Shown here: positions 7,209-10,120 of the stretch, piece by piece
Position numbering within the stretch: the first letter of the stretch is position 1
How the letters are laid out: each line of letters starts with the position of its first letter
NCBI GenBank assembly: GCA_007131045.1
Contig: SLRI01000598.1
Span: 1-10,120, forward strand
Origin: Rhodospirillales bacterium
Lineage (GTDB): Bacteria; Pseudomonadota; Alphaproteobacteria; Geminicoccales; Geminicoccaceae
Direction of reading: 5' to 3'
DNA: 10,120 nt
The notes under the pieces: model-generated
The model's database searches: none
What the model saw: the letters and a program-made list of their open reading frames with translations, nothing else
What the model was told of the DNA's origin: nothing
Program-made: the position numbers and the translations under genes

Positions 7209-7997
7209 CTAGTAGGTGCTGCTCTGGGCGCCGCCTGTCCTGTCCTTGAGCTCCGGCAAGAGTTCGCCGGCCTTCATCGCCATCATCCGGGCCTCGGACA
7301 GTAGCGTCGCATAGTCGAAGCCGATCTCCCACATCCGCTTGATGTAGGCGGTCGAGCCGCAATGGATGCCGGCGAATTTCTCGTGTCGCTTGGTGGTGTC
7401 GACGATCTGCCGGATCGCCTCGACCACCTTCTTCTCTTCCGGATCGAAACCCGGCTTGCAGCCGAGCGAGATCGCGAGATCGGCAGGCCCGACATAAATG
7501 CCGTCGAGCCCTTCGACGTCGAGGATTGCGTCGAGGTTGTTCATCGCCTGCTCGGTCTCGATCATGGCGAGGGTCAGCACCTGGTCGTTGGCGTGCTCGG
7601 GATAGTCGGCGCCGCCGTAGATCGTGGCGCGAATCGGCCCGAAACTGCGGCTGCCCATGGGCGGGTAGCGACAGACGGATACGAACGCCGCGGCTTCGGC
7701 GGCGGTGTTGATCATCGGGCAGATGACCCCATAGGCACCGGCATCGAGCATTTTCTGCAGGATCCCCGGCTCGTTCCAGGGCACCCTGACCATCGGCACT
7801 GTGTCGGTGGTCGAGATCGCCTGCAGCATCGAGACCGCTGCCTGGTAGTCGACGATGCCGTGCTGCATGTCGATCGTCAGGCTGTCGAAGCCCTGATGGG
7901 CCATGATCTCCGCACTGAACCCGTTGGGGATGGCGAGCCAGCCATTCACCGTTTTTTCGCCGGCAGCCCAAAGCCGCTTCAGCTCGTTCGCGCGCAT
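7209..7997 (-). CDS. HpcH/HpaI family class II aldolase
   Basis: 262 residues, the family length. Motifs are in order: GWLAIPNGFSAEIM at the N-terminus, D43-M-Q-H46-G with the catalytic base His, VRVPW with R71, the RYPPMGSRSFGP loop (110-121), E147 in MIETEQA and D173 in YVGPADLA as metal ligands. The family cleaves 2-keto-3-deoxy sugar acids or 4-hydroxy-2-oxo acids to pyruvate and an aldehyde, using a divalent metal. The substrate (rhamnonate-, glucarate- or heptenedioate-type) cannot be told apart here. The start is backed by a Shine-Dalgarno, GGGGGGTGA at 8013-8005 on the - strand, 7 nt from the ATG. It is the first gene of a three-gene operon and lies 105 bp downstream of a strong intrinsic terminator. 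No transporter or transcription regulator accompanies it in the window. Confidence 0.92.
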   Translation of the reverse strand: MRANELKRLWAAGEKTVNGWLAIPNGFSAEIMAHQGFDSLTIDMQHGIVDYQAAVSMLQAISTTDTVPMVRVPWNEPGILQKMLDAGAYGVICPMINTAAEAAAFVSVCRYPPMGSRSFGPIRATIYGGADYPEHANDQVLTLAMIETEQAMNNLDAILDVEGLDGIYVGPADLAISLGCKPGFDPEEKKVVEAIRQIVDTTKRHEKFAGIHCGSTAYIKRMWEIGFDYATLLSEARMMAMKAGELLPELKDRTGGAQSSTY

Positions 7998-8071
7998 CGC
8001 TTCGTCACCCCCCGTTCATGTGTGCGAACCTTACCCACGCCGGGTCGGGGCTGTCCAGCGGCTCTGTCGAG

Positions 8072-8099
8072 ATTCTGAAAATCATATGCCAGCAAACAA
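8072..8099 (-). promoter_or_regulatory. Possible promoter of the aldolase operon
   Basis: Reading leftward, TTGTTT (8099-8094) and CAGAAT (8077-8072) are separated by 16 nt and resemble -35 and -10 boxes (four of six matches each). The -35 overlaps the T-tract of the terminator at 8103-8122. A start near 8065 would give a leader of about 67 nt before the aldolase ATG. The match is weak and was found by looking for one. Confidence 0.25.
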
Positions 8100-8122
8100 A
8101 ACGCCGTCCCCGGAGGGACGGC
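8092..8122 (-). terminator. Intrinsic (Rho-independent) terminator
   Basis: GCCGTCCC (8103-8110) and GGGACGGC (8115-8122) form a perfect 8-bp GC-rich stem with a 4-nt loop. Only on the - strand is it followed by a T-rich tail, GTTTTGTTTGC (8102-8092); the + strand has GAAATGAG on the other side. It therefore acts on leftward transcription. It lies 228 bp beyond the parB stop and 105 bp before the aldolase ATG. It may end the small RNA proposed at 8094-8281, end parAB read-through, or act as an attenuator of the aldolase operon. Confidence 0.75.
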
Positions 8123-8281
8123 GAAATGAGTGGGGGGAGAGGACGGAAAGACCGATTGTATCGGTCGTCTTGGTTGGAGCAGCGGGATGTTACCCACGAC
8201 CAGAACCTCTCAGACCGTCAGGGCAGCGACGGTGGGACCCTGGGAGACCGGTCGGAATGAACTCTTTCCTTGTTTCACTCC
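8094..8281 (-). ncRNA. Candidate structured small RNA (family not recognised)
   Basis: About 188 nt lie between a promoter-like pair (8288-8316) and the terminator. The predicted 5' end GAGTG (8280-8276) can pair with CACTC just before the terminator (8132-8128), and GGAAAGA (8269-8263) with TCTTTCC (8151-8145), closing the ends. Inside are perfect stems: 8228-8233 with 8214-8219 (6 bp, 8-nt loop), 8160-8166 with 8150-8156 (7 bp, 3-nt loop), and 8196-8201 with 8163-8168 (6 bp, overlapping the previous one). The size and end pairing recall 6S RNA, but I do not see 6S signature sequences and do not claim it. Some extra pairs (8207-8213 with 8240-8246) form better as G-U on the + strand, so the strand is not certain; promoter and terminator favour the - strand. 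It could instead be a riboswitch or attenuator leader of the aldolase operon. Confidence 0.42.
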
Positions 8282-8287
8282 GACGCG

Positions 8288-8316
8288 AGAACAACACAAG
8301 ATATGCGCCAGGTCAA
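8288..8316 (-). promoter_or_regulatory. Possible promoter of the candidate small RNA
   Basis: On the - strand, TTGACC (8316-8311) is followed after 17 nt by TGTTCT (8293-8288). The -35 matches five of six bases of TTGACA, and the -10 is degenerate, as is common in Alphaproteobacteria. A start 6-9 nt downstream falls at about 8281-8279, exactly where the first pairing element of the candidate RNA (GAGTG, 8280-8276) begins. That agreement is the main support. Confidence 0.35.
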
Positions 8317-8350
8317 CCGGCAGGCCACAATTTGTAGTGGATAACTCCCA

Positions 8351-9241
8351 CTAATCGCGCAACAGCTGCCGAGCGATGCGGTCGAGCTGGTCGAGGTTCG
8401 AATAGCGGATGGTCAGCGTGCCGCCCTTGGCCTTGGGCTGGAGCTTGCAGCCCAGACCGATGGCGCTCTGCAGCCGATCCTCGAAGGCCACGATGTCGGG
8501 GTCCCGCTCGATCGGTCCCTTGGCACTCTTCTGGACCAGCCGACCGGTCTGCACCATCGCCTCGGTATCGCGGACGCTCATGCCGCGCTCGATGATCGAC
8601 CGGGCCATGGCTTCCGGATCGTCGGCACCCAGCAGGGTGCGGGCATGGCCGGCCGAGAGCTTGCCCTCCTCGAGAAAACGCCGCACCACCTCCGGCAGCT
8701 TCAACAGGCGCAGTGTGTTGGCGATGTGCGACCGACTCTTGCCGATCTCCCGCGCCAACTCGTCCTGGGTCCGGCCAAACTCGTCCATCAGCCGCCTGTA
8801 GCCCTCCGCCTCCTCGATCGGCGAAAGATCCTCGCGCTGCAGGTTCTCGACCAGCGCAATTTCTAGAACCTCGCGGTCCGAAAGATCGCGGATCACTACC
8901 GGCAGTTCGTGCAGGCCGGCCCGCTGTGCCGCCCGCCATCGGCGCTCGCCGGCGATGATCTCGAAGCCGGGTGCGGCATAGGCTTCGGCAGTGCCGGGCC
9001 GGGGCCGGACCAGGAGCGGCTGCAGTACCCCGTAGGCTGCCAGGCTCTGGGCCAGCGAGTCGAGTTCGGCTTCGGGAAACCGGCGCCGCGGCTGCAACGG
9101 CGAAGCGGTGAGAAACTCGATCGGCACGGTCCGGGATGGCGGACCGCCATCGGCGCCAGGGGGAGAATCGCCGACATCGTTGCCGAGGAGGGCCGAGAGC
9201 CCCATCCCCAGGCCGCGCTTCTTGCCGGGCTCCTGCGTCAT
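8351..9241 (-). CDS. parB: Chromosome-partitioning protein ParB
   Basis: 296 residues, typical for chromosomal ParB. The N-terminal KKRGLGMGLSALLGN (7-21) is the ParA-contact motif. The CTP-binding domain has its boxes: G98-E-R-R-W-R-A104 and E132-N-L-Q-R-E-D-L139. A helix-turn-helix follows at about 158-183 (TQDELAREIGKSRSHIANTL), which reads parS. The last 45 residues or so form the dimerisation domain. ParB is a CTP-dependent clamp that loads at parS near the origin and spreads; ParA then moves the complex. The start at 9241 has AAAGGA (9257-9252) 10 nt upstream. It lies 46 bp after parA, consistent with one transcript. No full parS is seen in the window. Confidence 0.97.
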   Translation of the reverse strand: MTQEPGKKRGLGMGLSALLGNDVGDSPPGADGGPPSRTVPIEFLTASPLQPRRRFPEAELDSLAQSLAAYGVLQPLLVRPRPGTAEAYAAPGFEIIAGERRWRAAQRAGLHELPVVIRDLSDREVLEIALVENLQREDLSPIEEAEGYRRLMDEFGRTQDELAREIGKSRSHIANTLRLLKLPEVVRRFLEEGKLSAGHARTLLGADDPEAMARSIIERGMSVRDTEAMVQTGRLVQKSAKGPIERDPDIVAFEDRLQSAIGLGCKLQPKAKGGTLTIRYSNLDQLDRIARQLLRD

Positions 9242-9287
9242 GGAAAATGCGTCCTTTGCTGCGTGATGTCGAAGGCGGGAGAAGGCC

Positions 9288-10120
9288 TCAGGCGTGCACG
9301 GCGAGGGCCTGGTCGCGTCGCAGCATCTCGCCCGCGAGGTGCGCGTAGGCCTTCGCCCCGATACTCTTCACGTCGTAATAGAGCACCGGCTGACCGTGGC
9401 TCGGCGCCTCCGAGATGCGGACATTGCGCGGTATCACCGTGTCGTAGACCCGATCACCGAGAAAGCTGCGGACATCTGTCGCGACCTGCTGCGAGAGATT
9501 GTTGCGCCGGTCGTACATCGTCAGCACCACGCCGTGGATCTGCAGGATGGGATTGAGCGACCGCCGTACCCGTTCGATCGTTCGCAACAACAAGGACAGT
9601 CCCTCGAGCGCGAAGAACTCGCATTGCAACGGCACCATGACGGCATGGGCGGCGGCCAGCGCGTTGACGGTGAGCACGCCGAGCGAGGGCGGGCAATCGA
9701 TCAGGATGTGGTCGTAGGGCTTGATGAAGCTTTGAAACGCATCACGCAATCGATAGTTGCGGCGCGGATCGTTGATCAACTCCACCTCGGCGGCCGACAG
9801 GTCCACGGTGGCCGGGATGATGTCGAGTCCCGGGACCTTCGTCGGCATGATCGCATCGGCGAGCCGCGACTGGCCGATGATCACTTCATAAGCGGTGATA
9901 CGGCGCGACTCGCGGTCGATGCCGAAACCGGTGCTCGCATTGCCCTGGGGATCGAAGTCGATGACGAGTACCCGCTTGCCGGCGGCGGCCAAGGCGGTGC
10001 CGAGATTGATCGCCGTCGTCGTTTTGCCGACGCCACCTTTCTGGTTGGCGATCGCGAGAATGCGGCCGCTGAGGACGAACGGGGTCCGTCCTCCAGCACG
10101 CGCTTCACGCGACGTCCCCG
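9288..10120 (-). CDS. parA: Chromosome-partitioning ATPase ParA (5' partial)
   Basis: 276 residues are visible; the frame continues past the right edge. Before the P-loop (visible residues 1-26) no ATG, GTG or TTG occurs, so the start lies outside; the TTG at 9992 is after the P-loop and cannot be the start. The deviant Walker A is K27-G-G-V-G-K-T-T34 in ANQKGGVGKTT, with the signature Lys 27. The A' motif is IDFDPQGN (53-60), and Walker B ends in D141 of ILIDCPP. Further family blocks are VPLQCEFFALEGL, MYDRRNNLSQQV and the VRISEAPSHGQP stretch near the C-terminus. ParA is a Walker ATPase that binds DNA non-specifically and pulls ParB-parS complexes apart. In Alphaproteobacteria rsmG (gidB) usually lies just upstream, which would be beyond the edge here. 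Confidence 0.97.
   Translation of the reverse strand, partial: GTSREARAGGRTPFVLSGRILAIANQKGGVGKTTTAINLGTALAAAGKRVLVIDFDPQGNASTGFGIDRESRRITAYEVIIGQSRLADAIMPTKVPGLDIIPATVDLSAAEVELINDPRRNYRLRDAFQSFIKPYDHILIDCPPSLGVLTVNALAAAHAVMVPLQCEFFALEGLSLLLRTIERVRRSLNPILQIHGVVLTMYDRRNNLSQQVATDVRSFLGDRVYDTVIPRNVRISEAPSHGQPVLYYDVKSIGAKAYAHLAGEMLRRDQALAVHA

Noticed and set aside
8123..8280. Glycine, TPP or cobalamin riboswitch in the 353-bp gap
   Set aside because: Short look-alikes are present (GGAGAG and CTCTCAG; CTGAGAG; GGGAGACC), but the remaining conserved core of each class is missing and no matching gene lies downstream on the + strand.
8018..8354. Short open frames of 70-145 codons on both strands of the gap 7998-8350
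   Set aside because: They lack ribosome sites and recognisable composition, overlap each other, and run through the terminator stem and RNA-like inverted repeats.
9881..10108. Open frame starting with GTG at 10108 as the parA start
   Set aside because: It is in a different frame from the ANQKGGVGKTT Walker A region; the ParA frame has no start codon before the P-loop within the window.

Overview
The window is GC-rich, tightly packed bacterial chromosome that most resembles an alphaproteobacterium of the Rhodospirillales/Geminicoccales kind. The evidence is the GC-biased codon use throughout, a chromosomal parA-parB pair with alphaproteobacterial-type sequence (ANQKGGVGKTT; the GLGMGLSALLG N-terminus of ParB), and a CtrA-like site. 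No tRNA, rRNA, CRISPR array, transposase or prophage gene is visible, and base composition looks even across the genes.

Layout. (1) 1-728, + strand: 3' end of a DUF4139 (MuiA-like) protein. (2) 850-5042, + strand: a four-gene operon with overlapping or 1-nt junctions. It encodes a single-domain response regulator, a TPR plus outer-membrane beta-barrel protein, a membrane-anchored HEAT-repeat protein, and a processive family-2 glycosyltransferase with all four D, DxD, ED, QxxRW motifs. I read this as a compact exopolysaccharide synthesis/export system: glycosyltransferase in the inner membrane, TPR-barrel as outer-membrane exporter, HEAT protein as scaffold, receiver as control element. (3) 5070-7997, - strand: a three-gene catabolic operon (HpcH/HpaI aldolase, D-2-hydroxyacid dehydrogenase, Gfo/Idh/MocA oxidoreductase), convergent with the exopolysaccharide operon. 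(4) 7998-8350: a 353-bp gap without a convincing protein gene. On the - strand it holds what looks like a small structured RNA gene: a promoter-like pair, 5' and 3' ends that can pair, internal hairpins, and a strong intrinsic terminator at 8103-8122. It may instead be a leader/attenuator of the aldolase operon. (5) 8351-10120, - strand: parB and most of parA, the chromosome segregation ATPase/CTPase pair; parA runs off the right edge.

The two most promising items are the receiver/TPR-barrel/HEAT/glycosyltransferase operon, which lacks the deacetylase and PilZ components of the well-known systems, and the candidate structured RNA between parB and the aldolase operon. All functions are inferred from motifs read by eye; no database search was run.
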